From Kitasatospora sp. NBC_01246 (GTDB lineage: Bacteria; Actinomycetota; Actinomycetes; Streptomycetales; Streptomycetaceae), in NCBI RefSeq assembly GCF_036226505.1, contig NZ_CP108484.1, positions 5,332,001 to 5,396,000 on the forward strand: a DNA stretch of 64,000 bases, in the 5' to 3' direction. This document shows positions 49,123-57,546 of the stretch, in pieces. Every line of letters starts with the position of its first letter. Position 1 is the first letter of the stretch. The position numbers and the translations under genes are program-made. Below the pieces are notes generated by a model, which did not search any database, was not told where the DNA came from, and was given only the letters and a program-made list of their open reading frames with translations.

Positions 49123-49304
49123 CCCACCCGGAGACCGCCGACGCGCAGGCGCGCCGGGCCTTCACCCGAACGGGTCCGGGCCGGCGCCCCGGATACTCCC
49201 TGGCAGTGAGCCGATCGGCCGTGCCGTAACCCGGACGGCGCCACCCGCGTTCTCCGGCGGGGTGGTTAGTCTGCTCATAGACACGACGAGCTGGGAGTAC
49301 TGAT

Positions 49305-49493
49305 ATGGCTGCGCTCGCCTGGTTGATCATTCCTGTCATCGCCGCACTGTTCGCCGCCGTGTGGGCGGGCTGGGCCCAGCGGTCCCCCAGAGCCACCGGT
49401 GACCCCGCCTCCCTCGCCGAGCACCGGCGCTTCATGGCCGCCATGGAACGCACCACCGCCGCCCCCGGCCCGGGCGAGGACCCCGGCCGGTAG
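49305..49493 (+). CDS. Small single-pass membrane protein, 62 residues
   Basis: Begins MAALAWLIIPVIAALFAAVWAGWAQR, one transmembrane helix at the N-terminus. A short cytoplasmic tail rich in Arg, Glu and Pro follows (SLAEHRRFMAAMERTT). ATG 49305 has GGGAG 7 nt upstream, and a TAGTCT box lies near 49267. It resembles small membrane proteins found just upstream of the PDZ protease gene in streptomycetes. Function unknown; a link to that protease is inferred only from adjacency. Confidence 0.7.
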   Translation: MAALAWLIIPVIAALFAAVWAGWAQRSPRATGDPASLAEHRRFMAAMERTTAAPGPGEDPGR

Positions 49494-49523
49494 CCCGGCG
49501 GGCGTGGCGTCGGGCGCGTCCCG

Positions 49524-49529
49524 TACTGT
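49524..49529 (+). promoter_or_regulatory. -10 box TACTGT, leaderless start
   Basis: TACTGT lies 6 nt before the ATG at 49536. Confidence 0.5.
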
Positions 49530-49535
49530 CGAGGC

Positions 49536-50621
49536 ATGCCACGCCGCTCTGCGACGATGCTCGCCGCCACCCTGCTGCTCATAGCGCTGCTCTGCGCGTC
49601 GGTGATGATGAAGGTGCCGTACACGGAGATGAGCCCGGGGCCGACGTACAACACGCTCGGGGTGCAGGAGAAGACGGGCACGCCGGTGATCACCGTCACC
49701 GGCCACGAGTCCTACCCGGTGAGCGGCCACCTCAACATGACCACCGTCCAGGTCACCGGTGCCAAGTACGAGCCCAGCCTGGTCAACGCGGTGGTCGGGT
49801 GGCTCCGGGACGACGTGCTGGTGGTACCGCACGACAACGTCTACCCGAAGGGCCAGACGGACGCCGACGCCAAGCGGCAGAACGCCGAGGAGTTCGCGCT
49901 CTCCGAGGACCACGCGCGGACGGCGGCGCTGACCCAGCTCGGCATCCCGGTCGGTAACGAGCTGATCGTCCAGTCGGTCACGGCCGGGGCCCCGGCCGAG
50001 GGCAAGCTGCACGCCGGGGACCGGATCATCGCGGTCGACGGCGCCCCGGTCACCGACGCGGACAGCGTGGCGAAGGCCGTCACCAAGCACCAGCCCGGCG
50101 AGACGGCCGTCTTCACCGTGGTGCCGATGGTCAAGGACGCGAGCAAGGCGGACCCGGCGGCGGCCCGGACCGACATCGCCGTCCCGACCGTGAAGTCCCC
50201 CGACACCGGCGCCGCCATGGTCGGCATCCGGCCCGGCGTGCGGCACACCTACCCGTTCCAGATCGACATCGGCCTCCAGGACGTCGGCGGGCCGAGCGCG
50301 GGCCTGATGTTCTCGCTGGGCATCATCGACAAGCTGACGCCGGAGGACCTCACCGGCGGCAAGTTCGTCGCGGGGACGGGCACCATCGACGACGCCGGCG
50401 GCGTCGGGCCGATCGGCGGGATATCGATGAAGCTGATCGCGGCCCGGGACGCCGGCGCCCAGTACTTCTTCACCCCGGCCGCCAACTGCGCCGAGGCCGG
50501 CAAGAACACCCCGTCCGGACTGACCCTGATCAGGACCGAGACGCTGGACGGCGCGCTGAAGTCGCTGGAGCAGGTGCGCAGCGGCCAGACCGCCGCGCTG
50601 CCCTCCTGCGCCACCGGCTGA
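49536..50621 (+). CDS. YlbL-type PDZ / Lon-like serine protease
   Basis: A 361-residue membrane-anchored protein. An N-terminal signal-anchor helix (MLAATLLLIALLCASVMM) is followed by a PDZ domain (~residues 130-205; VTAGAPAEGKLHAGDRIIAVDGAPV). The C-terminal Lon-type protease domain has nucleophile Ser in GGPSAGLMFSLGI near 252 and Lys in GGISMKLIAARDAGA near 298, the Ser-Lys dyad. The domain faces outside the membrane. Relatives process or degrade membrane and secreted proteins (B. subtilis YlbL; Rv3194c from memory). Leaderless start at ATG 49536. Confidence 0.88.
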   Translation: MPRRSATMLAATLLLIALLCASVMMKVPYTEMSPGPTYNTLGVQEKTGTPVITVTGHESYPVSGHLNMTTVQVTGAKYEPSLVNAVVGWLRDDVLVVPHDNVYPKGQTDADAKRQNAEEFALSEDHARTAALTQLGIPVGNELIVQSVTAGAPAEGKLHAGDRIIAVDGAPVTDADSVAKAVTKHQPGETAVFTVVPMVKDASKADPAAARTDIAVPTVKSPDTGAAMVGIRPGVRHTYPFQIDIGLQDVGGPSAGLMFSLGIIDKLTPEDLTGGKFVAGTGTIDDAGGVGPIGGISMKLIAARDAGAQYFFTPAANCAEAGKNTPSGLTLIRTETLDGALKSLEQVRSGQTAALPSCATG

Positions 50622-50632
50622 CCGGCCGGACA

Positions 50633-50668
50633 CCGCGGGCCCCGGACGGTCCCGTCCGGGGCCCGCGG
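50633..50668. terminator. Bidirectional terminator between the PDZ protease and PPA1309 genes
   Basis: Perfect 17-bp stem, 50633-50649 with 50652-50668, between convergent genes. Confidence 0.75.
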
Positions 50669-50683
50669 CGTACCGGTCGTGGC

Positions 50684-51247
50684 CTAGGAGAAGGTGGCGA
50701 GCAGCGCCGCGGTCAGGCCGGGGACGAGGTCGGGGCCGGTCAGCACCTCGCGGGCGACGTCCTTGGAGCGCAGCCGCAGGGCGATCTCCCGCTTGCCGTC
50801 GCGCAGCACGGCGGCGGTGATCCGCACTTCCTCGCGGTTGGGGTGGTTGGCCACCCAGTCGGCGAGCTGGGCGTCGCTGGCGTTGCGCGGGCGGGACTGC
50901 TCGGCGCCCGGCGGCAGCATCAGCCGCTCGACCACCAGGGCGCAGCCGACCACCGCGTCGGGCCAGGCGATGGTGCCCAGGAACTTGTCCAGCTCCATGC
51001 CTTCGGGCAGTTCGTCCTGCTCGATCGGGGTGAGGCCGGCCTCCGGGCTGTCGGAGAGGCCGAGCTTCTTGGCGATCCCGGGATCGGCCTTGAGCAGGGC
51101 CGCGCTGTCCACCAGGGCGAACAGCCGGGCCGGGAGGTCCCAGCCGAGGGTGGCGGCGTACTCGTCGATCTCCAGCGCGGCCCGGGTCAGCGGGGTCGCG
51201 GCCGGGAGCTTGGAGACGTCGTCGGGGGAATTGGAGACATCGGACAT
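50684..51247 (-). CDS. PPA1309-family protein
   Basis: A 187-residue soluble alpha/beta protein with LTRAALEIDEYAATLGWDLPARLFALVDS, GTIAWPDAVVGCALVVERLMLPP and NHPNREEVRITAAVLRDGKREIALRLRSKD. This matches an actinobacterial family named for Propionibacterium PPA1309. No catalytic motif is recognised and the function is unknown. ATG 51247 has GAGG 8 nt upstream. It sits between the PDZ protease and UPF0182 genes, as is usual in actinobacteria, and is divergent from UPF0182. Confidence 0.85.
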   Translation of the reverse strand: MSDVSNSPDDVSKLPAATPLTRAALEIDEYAATLGWDLPARLFALVDSAALLKADPGIAKKLGLSDSPEAGLTPIEQDELPEGMELDKFLGTIAWPDAVVGCALVVERLMLPPGAEQSRPRNASDAQLADWVANHPNREEVRITAAVLRDGKREIALRLRSKDVAREVLTGPDLVPGLTAALLATFS

Positions 51248-51441
51248 GCCTCAATCCTCACACGCCGGGCGGTCCGGGCGGTGCCACAGGTCCGGCGGGG
51301 GCGGGCGCGGCGCCTACGGGGCGGAGCCGCGGGGCCGCCCGGGGGTGCCCGGACCGCGGCGGCGCCCGGTGGCGCGTCCGGTGGCCGGACGGCCGGACGG
51401 CTGCGGCCGGGGAACGCCGGAGTAACCGTCTGCTAACGGTG

Positions 51442-51468
51442 GGAACTCGGCTAAAGCCTGGTTAAGTT
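51442..51468 (+). promoter_or_regulatory. Candidate ECF (SigR-like) promoter of the UPF0182 gene
   Basis: GGAAC (51442-51446), 19-bp spacer, GTT (51466-51468). It fits GGAAC/T-N18/19-GTT, but the -35 differs from the best SigR sites, so another ECF factor such as SigE is possible. Confidence 0.4.
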
Positions 51469-51513
51469 GCACTGACGACCGCTCGATTCCAGACGACACA
51501 GCTGAGGTGCCCC

Positions 51514-54500
51514 GTGGTATTCCAGATGCCGGAACGCTCAGGGCCGGGATTCCGGCGCAGGGTAGGCCCGCCCTCCCGGCGGGCGCGGGTACTCCTGCTG
51601 ACCCTGGGCGTACTCGCGGTGCTCTTCCTGTTGTTCGTCATGTTCGCCGGGTTCTGGACGGACTGGCTCTGGTTCAAGTCGGTCCACTACTCCTCGGTGT
51701 TCACCACCCAGCTCTGGACGAAGGTCGGCCTGTTCGCCGTCTTCGGCCTGTTGATGGCGCTGGTCGTGGGCGCCAACATCTGGCTGGCGCACCGGCTCCG
51801 GCCGCCGCTGTCGGCGATGTCGGTGGAGCAGCAGAGCCTGGACCGCTACCGGGCCGGCCTGGCGCCGTTCAAGCGCTGGGCGCTGATCGGGATCTCGCTG
51901 GTGATCGGCCTGGTGGCCGGCGCCGCCGCCTCGGGCCAGTGGCGGACCTGGCTGCTGTGGACCAACGGGACGTCCTTCGGCGTCAAGGACCAGCAGTTCG
52001 GCATGGACGTCTCGTTCTACGCCTTCGAGCTGCCGTTCTACGAGTTCCTGCTCGGCTTCGCGTTCAGCGCGGTGATCGTCTCGCTGCTGACCTCGGCGCT
52101 GGTGCACTACCTGTACGGGGGCCTGCGGCTGCAGGGCCCGGGCCGCCGGGCCAGTGCCGGCGCGCAGGGCCACCTCGCGGTGCTGCTCGGCGTGTTCGTG
52201 CTGCTGAAGGCGGTGGCGTACTGGCTGGACCGGTACGCGCTGGCGGTGAAGACCGGCTCGTACAAGAGCGTCACCGGTTGGACCGGCCTGCGCTACGTGG
52301 ACGCCAACGCGTTCCTGCCGGCCAAGACCATCCTGTTCTTCGTCGCGATCATCTGCGCGGTGCTGTTCTTCCTGACCCCGATCCGCCGCACCTGGGCACC
52401 GGCCCTGATCGGCCTCGGGCTGATGGTGCTCTCGGCGGTGCTGATCGGCGGGGTGTACCCGGCGATCGTGCAGCAGTTCCAGGTCAAGCCGAACGAGCAG
52501 GCCAAGGAGACGCCGTACATCCAGAAGAACATCGACGCGACGCGGCAGGCGTACGGGATCGCGGACAGCCAGACCACCCAGTACACCCCGCAGGGTTCGA
52601 CCACGGCCGAGGCGCTCAAGCCCGACGCGCAGACCATCGCGGACATCCGGCTGCTGGACCCGAACGTGGTCTCGCCGACCTTCCAGTCGATCGAGCAGCA
52701 GCGCTCTTACTACGCCTTCCCGTCCACGCTGGACGTGGACCGCTACGGCAAGGGCGAGACCGCCCAGGACACCGTGATCGGCCTGCGTGAGCTGGACCTC
52801 AACGGCGTGCAGCGCAACTGGATCAACGACCACTTCAAGTACACCCACGGCTACGGCGCGGTGGTGGCCAAGGGCAACCAGGTCAACGACAAGGGCCAGC
52901 CCGTCTTCACCGAGTCGGGCCTGCCGGCCACCGGTTCGCTGGGCGACTACCAGCAGCGGGTCTACTACGGCGAGAAGACCGGCACGTACTCGATCGTCGG
53001 CGGTGCCAACCAGGAGATCGACTACACCACCGACTCCGGTGAGAACAAGCAGTACCAGTACACCGGCGGCAGCGGTGTCTCGCTGGACAACCCGATCACC
53101 CGGGCCGCGTACGCGGTGAAGTTCGCCGAGCCGCAGATCCTCTATGCGGGGGCGATCACCGACGGCGCGAAGGTCATCTACGACCGGACGCCCAAGGAGC
53201 GGGTGGAGAAGGTCGCGCCGTGGCTGTCGATCGACGCCGACCCGTACCCGGTCGTGCAGCCCGGCCCGGACGGCCAGCCCGGGCGGGTGGTCTGGGTGCT
53301 GGACGGCTACACCACCTCCGACGGCTACCCGTTCTCCTCCAAGACGACGCTGGGCACGGCCACCAAGGACTCGCTGACCAACCAGCGCGGCGAGCTGCTG
53401 ACCGCCGCCAACCAGGTCAACTACATCCGCAACTCGGTCAAGGCCACCGTGGACGCGTACACCGGTGAGGTGACGCTCTACCAGTGGGACGAGAACGACC
53501 CGGTGCTCAAGACCTGGATGAAGGCGTTCCCGGACACCGTCAAGGCCAAGGCCGACATCCCGGGCACGCTGATGCCGCACCTGCGCTACCCGCAGGACAT
53601 GTTCAAGGTGCAGCGCGACCTGCTCGGCCAGTACCACGTGACGGACGCCAACTCGTTCTTCAACGGCAGCGACATCTGGCAGATCCCGGTCGACCCGACC
53701 AGCGACACCAAGCAGCCGCAGCCGCCGTACTACCTGACGGTGCGGATGCCGGACCCGGCGGTCACCTCCGCCGGCTTCTCGCTGACCAGCACCTTCGTCC
53801 CGAGCGGCCGGGAGAACCTGGCGGCCTTCATGGCGGTCAGTGCCGACCCGGGGCCGGACTACGGGAAGATCAGGCTGCTCAAGGTGCCGGGGGACAGCAA
53901 GACCCTCGGGCCCAACCTGGTGCAGTCGCAGTTCAACTCCCGCCAGGAGGTGGCCCAGCAGATCACCCTGCTGAAGAGCGGCGGTGACTCCGAGCTGGAG
54001 TACGGCAACCTGCTGACCCTGCCGGTCGGCGGCGGCCTGCTCAACGTCGAGCCGGTGTACGTGCGCGGGCGCGGTGCCAAGTACCCGACGCTGCAGAAGG
54101 TGCTCGCGGTGTACGGCAACGACAACGTGGCGTTCGAGAACACCCTGGAGGAGGCGCTGAAGAAGGTCTTCGCCGGTGCCGCCCCGGCGACCACGCCGAC
54201 CGCGCCGACCACCCCGGGGACCCCGAGCACCCCGACGCCCACCCCGACGGCGCCGGCGACCCCGGGCACCGGCGGGGCCACCACCCCGGAGCTGCAGAAG
54301 GCCTGGGCGGACGTCGAGAAGGCGTACAACGACAGCCAGAACGCGTTCAAGAGCGGTGACTGGGCGGCCTACGGCCAGGCCCAGAAGGCGCTCGGCGACG
54401 CGATCAAGGCGGCCCAGGCGGCGCAGCAGAAGGCCGGCGGCACCCCCGCCGCCACGCCTTCGGCCACCGCGCCGGCCGGGGCCTCGCCGAGCCCCTCGGC

Positions 54501-54516
54501 GGGCGCGAGCCCCTGA
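51514..54516 (+). CDS. UPF0182-family large membrane protein
   Basis: A 1000-residue protein with seven N-terminal transmembrane helices (~residues 28-330; for example LLLTLGVLAVLFLLFVMFAGF). A large extracellular domain follows, with GGVYPAIVQQFQVKPNEQAKE at the boundary, IGLRELDLNGVQRNWINDHFKYTHGYG, and SMDDYPFSSKTTLG-like beta-rich stretches. The final ~100 residues are Thr/Pro/Ala-rich low complexity around a short helical segment. UPF0182 proteins are conserved in actinobacteria (Rv3193c from memory) and some other phyla, with no confirmed function. Start GTG 51514 with GAGGTG 4 nt upstream. Confidence 0.9.
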   Translation: MVFQMPERSGPGFRRRVGPPSRRARVLLLTLGVLAVLFLLFVMFAGFWTDWLWFKSVHYSSVFTTQLWTKVGLFAVFGLLMALVVGANIWLAHRLRPPLSAMSVEQQSLDRYRAGLAPFKRWALIGISLVIGLVAGAAASGQWRTWLLWTNGTSFGVKDQQFGMDVSFYAFELPFYEFLLGFAFSAVIVSLLTSALVHYLYGGLRLQGPGRRASAGAQGHLAVLLGVFVLLKAVAYWLDRYALAVKTGSYKSVTGWTGLRYVDANAFLPAKTILFFVAIICAVLFFLTPIRRTWAPALIGLGLMVLSAVLIGGVYPAIVQQFQVKPNEQAKETPYIQKNIDATRQAYGIADSQTTQYTPQGSTTAEALKPDAQTIADIRLLDPNVVSPTFQSIEQQRSYYAFPSTLDVDRYGKGETAQDTVIGLRELDLNGVQRNWINDHFKYTHGYGAVVAKGNQVNDKGQPVFTESGLPATGSLGDYQQRVYYGEKTGTYSIVGGANQEIDYTTDSGENKQYQYTGGSGVSLDNPITRAAYAVKFAEPQILYAGAITDGAKVIYDRTPKERVEKVAPWLSIDADPYPVVQPGPDGQPGRVVWVLDGYTTSDGYPFSSKTTLGTATKDSLTNQRGELLTAANQVNYIRNSVKATVDAYTGEVTLYQWDENDPVLKTWMKAFPDTVKAKADIPGTLMPHLRYPQDMFKVQRDLLGQYHVTDANSFFNGSDIWQIPVDPTSDTKQPQPPYYLTVRMPDPAVTSAGFSLTSTFVPSGRENLAAFMAVSADPGPDYGKIRLLKVPGDSKTLGPNLVQSQFNSRQEVAQQITLLKSGGDSELEYGNLLTLPVGGGLLNVEPVYVRGRGAKYPTLQKVLAVYGNDNVAFENTLEEALKKVFAGAAPATTPTAPTTPGTPSTPTPTPTAPATPGTGGATTPELQKAWADVEKAYNDSQNAFKSGDWAAYGQAQKALGDAIKAAQAAQQKAGGTPAATPSATAPAGASPSPSAGASP

Positions 54517-54572
54517 GCTGGGAGAACCGATTCCTGTTCCACCCCGCGACCGTGCTATGGTTTCACTACCGA

Positions 54573-54646
54573 CGCGGGGTGGAGCAGCTCGGTAGCTCGC
54601 TGGGCTCATAACCCAGAGGTCGCAGGTTCAAATCCTGTCCCCGCTA
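54573..54646 (+). tRNA. Initiator tRNA-Met (CAU)
   Basis: The cloverleaf folds with anticodon stem CTGGG/CCCAG around loop CTCATAA. The three consecutive G-C pairs are the initiator hallmark. The first base C1 faces T72 and does not pair, also an initiator feature. The T-arm loop is TTCAAAT. CCA is not encoded. A TATGGT -10 box lies at 54556-54561. A strong hairpin follows. Confidence 0.93.
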
Positions 54647-54656
54647 CTCAGTAGCC

Positions 54657-54689
54657 GAGAGGCCCGGAGGATCATCCTCCGGGCCTCTC
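54657..54689 (+). terminator. Terminator of the initiator tRNA
   Basis: Arms 54657-54672 and 54674-54689 are complementary over 16 bp (about 14 in practice), followed by GCGTTTC. Confidence 0.75.
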
Positions 54690-55029
54690 GCGTTTCCCGC
54701 CGAGGGTGGTGTGGGCCCCTCCGGTAGGATCGATCGTCGCCAACGACGCCGGCATCGGGGTTTGTGGGACCCGAGTGTCGGGAAATCGACAAAGCGCCGA
54801 AGCAATTTCGTCGGCTTCGGTTCCGCGCCGCCGAATTCGGCCGGGGCAGGTGTACGCGGGTTGCGGGTGATGCGACGATGGGACACATGGGGGACGTTGC
54901 GCGGCTGTTGACCGGCCGTCGGCTCCAGCGCGCCCCGTGGGGACCCCTTCGGTCGGAGGCCGGCAGCGGGTCCGTCCGGCCGCGGGCCGGGGGAGGATGC
55001 CGCGACACTCTGGGGGAGCGGGAGTCGGC
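54690..55029. other. Intergenic region upstream of the Sel1-repeat gene
   Basis: No confident gene. It contains CCGAAGC-N10-GCTTCGG (about 54796-54820), a possible operator or leader hairpin, and a TTGACC at about 54906 without a matching -10. The last 15 bp hold the GGGAG ribosome-binding site. Confidence 0.4.
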
Positions 55030-57012
55030 ATGAGGCTGATCGGCAAGAACGGGCCAGGAGCCAAGTCCGCGGCGACCACCGAGGCGGACACCGAGGGCTG
55101 GGCCGATAGCGCCGAGACCTCCGAGGACCGGCCCGGCGCCCTGCCCGCCCAGCGCACCGGCGGACTGACGGACCGCCGGCCGGTCGACGGCTACGGCCCC
55201 GACAGCCTGGTGCACGTCTCCGCCAGCCAGTTCACCGCCGCCATCGGCCCCTACGGCGCCGCCACCGAGGACGAGGAGGTCGGCGAGGAGGGGCGCGAGC
55301 GGGCCGGATTCGACTCCGCCAGCTTCGAGACCGCACTGGCCGCCCGGGAGCAGGCCGCCCTGGAGGCCCGGCACCGCCAGGCCGCCGACGACGGGGACGC
55401 GGACGCCGCCGGCCGGCTCGGCACCCTGCTGCTGCGCCGCGGGGACCTGGAGGACGCCGAGCCGTACCTGCGCGGCGCCGCCGCGGCCGGGCTGCGCTCG
55501 GCCGCCAACAACCTCGGCGTGCTGCTGCACCAGCAGGGGCACCGCTCGGAGGCGGCCCAGTGGTGGCGTCAGGCCGCGGTGGCCGGCAGCGCGCCCGCCG
55601 CGCACGCGCTCGGGCTCCAACTGCGGGACCAGGGCGAGGAGGAGGCCGCCGAGTACTGGCTGCACTTCGCCGCCGACCACGGGCACCCGCTCGGCGCCTA
55701 CGCGTTGGGCGACCTGATGGAGCACCGGCGCGACGTGCGTGCCGAGCGCTGGTTCAAGGTCTCCGCCGACGCCGGGCACCGCGAGGCCGCCTACCGGCTG
55801 GCCCGGATGCGCGAGGCCGCGGGGGACAAGGAGACCGCCGAGACCTGGTACCGCACCGCCGCCGCCCGCAGTCACGCCCGCGCCGCGCTGCGGCTCGGGG
55901 TGCTGCTGGAGGAGCGCTCCCGGGTCGACCACGGCCTGCTGGACGAGGCGGCCCGCTGGTACCGGCAGTCGGCGCAGAACGGCGAGCCGCGGGCGGCCTG
56001 CGCGCTGGGCTTCCTGCTGCGCGACTCCGGGGACCTCACCGCCGCCGCCGAGTGGTGGCAGGAGGCGGCCGAGGCGGGCGACGGCAACGCCGCCAACGCC
56101 CTGGGCGCGCTGCACGCCTCGCGCGGCGAGGCGGCCGAGGCCGAACGCTGGTACCGCAGCGCACTGGACGCCGGCGACCAGAACGGCGCCTTCAACCTCG
56201 GACTGCTCTGCGCCGGGGCCGGGCGCGACCAGCAGGCCGAGCAGTGGTACCGCCGCGCCGCGTACGCCGGGCACCGCGAGGCGTGCAACGCGCTGGCCGT
56301 GGTGCTGCTCCAGCGCGGCGACGAGTCGGGCGCCGAGCCCTGGTTCTCCAAGGCCGCCGAGGCCGGCAGCGTGGACGGCGCCTTCAACCTGGGCGTGCTG
56401 CACGCCGGGCGCGGGGACCACCGGCAGGCGCAGGAGTGGTACGCGCGCGCCGCCGCCGAGGGCCACGGCGAGGCGGCCCTCCAACTGGCGGTGGCCCAGG
56501 AGCAGCGCGGCAACCTGGCGGGGGCGCTGGAGCGCTACCGGCAGGCGGCGGCCGGCGGGTCGGCCGAGGGCGCGTTCCGGCTGGCCTCGGTGCTGGACCG
56601 GCGCGGCGACGCGGACGACGAGGCCGAGCACTGGTACGCGGTCGCGGCCGACGCCGGCCACCGCCGGGCGCAGGTCCGGATGGGCGTGCGGGCCGCCGAG
56701 CGCGGGGCGCTGGAGATCGCCGAGAGCTGGTACCGGCGAGCGGCCGGGGCGGGCAGCCGCAGCGCGGCCTTCAACCTGGGACTGCTGCTGGCCCGGCAGG
56801 ACTGCGAGGCCGAGGCGATGCTCTGGTACACCCGGGCCGCCGACGCCGGGCACGGCCGGGCGGCGCTGCGGCTGGCCCTGCTGGCGCTGCGCCGCGGCGA
56901 GCCGGTGCAGGCGGAGAACTGGTGCCGGCGGGCGGCCGACTACGGCCCCGCCGAGGTCGCCGAGCGGGCCGGCCGGCTGCTCGGCGCGTTGCACGCGGAG
57001 TTGAGCGCGTAG
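55030..57012 (+). CDS. Sel1/TPR-repeat protein
   Basis: A 660-residue soluble protein. About 110 N-terminal residues are variable and charged. About 14 tandem helical repeats of ~36 residues follow from residue ~115, each with a core such as AEQWYRRAAYAGHREACNALAVVLLQRGD or AESWYRRAAGAGSRSAAFNLGLLLARQ. The W-Y-RRAA-AG pattern is the Sel1-like TPR subfamily, a protein-protein scaffold. No enzymatic domain or membrane anchor. ATG 55030 has GGGAG 5 nt upstream. The stop lies 7 bp from the convergent catR gene with no terminator between. Confidence 0.88.
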   Translation: MRLIGKNGPGAKSAATTEADTEGWADSAETSEDRPGALPAQRTGGLTDRRPVDGYGPDSLVHVSASQFTAAIGPYGAATEDEEVGEEGRERAGFDSASFETALAAREQAALEARHRQAADDGDADAAGRLGTLLLRRGDLEDAEPYLRGAAAAGLRSAANNLGVLLHQQGHRSEAAQWWRQAAVAGSAPAAHALGLQLRDQGEEEAAEYWLHFAADHGHPLGAYALGDLMEHRRDVRAERWFKVSADAGHREAAYRLARMREAAGDKETAETWYRTAAARSHARAALRLGVLLEERSRVDHGLLDEAARWYRQSAQNGEPRAACALGFLLRDSGDLTAAAEWWQEAAEAGDGNAANALGALHASRGEAAEAERWYRSALDAGDQNGAFNLGLLCAGAGRDQQAEQWYRRAAYAGHREACNALAVVLLQRGDESGAEPWFSKAAEAGSVDGAFNLGVLHAGRGDHRQAQEWYARAAAEGHGEAALQLAVAQEQRGNLAGALERYRQAAAGGSAEGAFRLASVLDRRGDADDEAEHWYAVAADAGHRRAQVRMGVRAAERGALEIAESWYRRAAGAGSRSAAFNLGLLLARQDCEAEAMLWYTRAADAGHGRAALRLALLALRRGEPVQAENWCRRAADYGPAEVAERAGRLLGALHAELSA

Positions 57013-57019
57013 CGCTCGC

Positions 57020-57439
57020 TCAGCCGCGGTCCGCGCATTCCGGACAGAGGCCCCGGTAGGTGATCTCGGCCCCCGAGAGGACGAAGCCGAACCGCTCGCC
57101 CTGCGGGAGGCCGGCCAGCGGGTCGCCCTGCGGGTGGACGTCGCGGATGGCGCCGCAGCCCGAGCAGACCAGGTGCTGGTGCGGCCGGTGCGCGTTGGGG
57201 TCGTACCGCTTGGCCCGCCCGTCGGTGGCGACCTCCAGCACCTCGCCGAGGCAGACCAGCTCGCCGAGCGTGTTGTAGACCGTCGCGCGGCTGATCTCGG
57301 GCAGGCGCTCCACGGCGCGCGAGTGCACCTCGTCGGCCGTGAGGTGGACGTGGTCCCCGTCGAGGACCTCGGCCACGACCCGGCGCTGCGAGGTCAGCCG
57401 CCACCCACGTCCGCGAAGTCGTTCCAGCAGGTCGCTCAT
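57020..57439 (-). CDS. catR: Fur-family peroxide sensor CatR/PerR
   Basis: A 139-residue Fur-family repressor. The winged helix is at residues ~1-75 (WRLTSQRRVVAEVLDGDHVHLTADEVHSRA, EISRATVYNTLGELVCLGEV). The dimer/metal domain has HRPHQHLVCSGCGAIRDVHP and the C-terminal CPEC, giving the CxxC pairs of the structural zinc site. Divergence from catalase, with a perfect palindrome in the shared promoter, fits CatR, the hydrogen-peroxide-sensing repressor of streptomycete catalase. ATG 57439 lies 6 nt after a TATCCT box, so it is likely leaderless. Confidence 0.88.
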   Translation of the reverse strand: MSDLLERLRGRGWRLTSQRRVVAEVLDGDHVHLTADEVHSRAVERLPEISRATVYNTLGELVCLGEVLEVATDGRAKRYDPNAHRPHQHLVCSGCGAIRDVHPQGDPLAGLPQGERFGFVLSGAEITYRGLCPECADRG

Positions 57440-57445
57440 GCGTAC

Positions 57446-57451
57446 AGGATA
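57446..57451 (-). promoter_or_regulatory. -10 box TATCCT of catR, leaderless start
   Basis: On the minus strand TATCCT ends 6 nt before the catR ATG. The dyad GTGAG-CT-CTCAC (57453-57464) sits just upstream of it. Confidence 0.5.
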
Positions 57452-57477
57452 GGTGAGCTCTCACTTTGGTTCCAGTA

Positions 57478-57505
57478 TTGACTTGGACAAAGTCCAAGTT
57501 AGGAT
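57478..57505 (+). promoter_or_regulatory. Catalase promoter with CatR operator in the spacer
   Basis: -35 TTGACT (57478-57483), 16-bp spacer, -10 TAGGAT (57500-57505). ACTTGGAC-AAA-GTCCAAGT (57481-57499) is a perfect 8-bp-arm palindrome filling the spacer, where a bound repressor would block RNA polymerase. Confidence 0.8.
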
Positions 57506-57546
57506 CGAGTTGTTGTCACGACCGGACCACGCGGAGGCACCCCCTT

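Noticed and set aside
54573..54646. tRNA as a phage or element attachment site
   Set aside because: No integrase lies nearby and no duplicated tRNA 3' end was noticed downstream.
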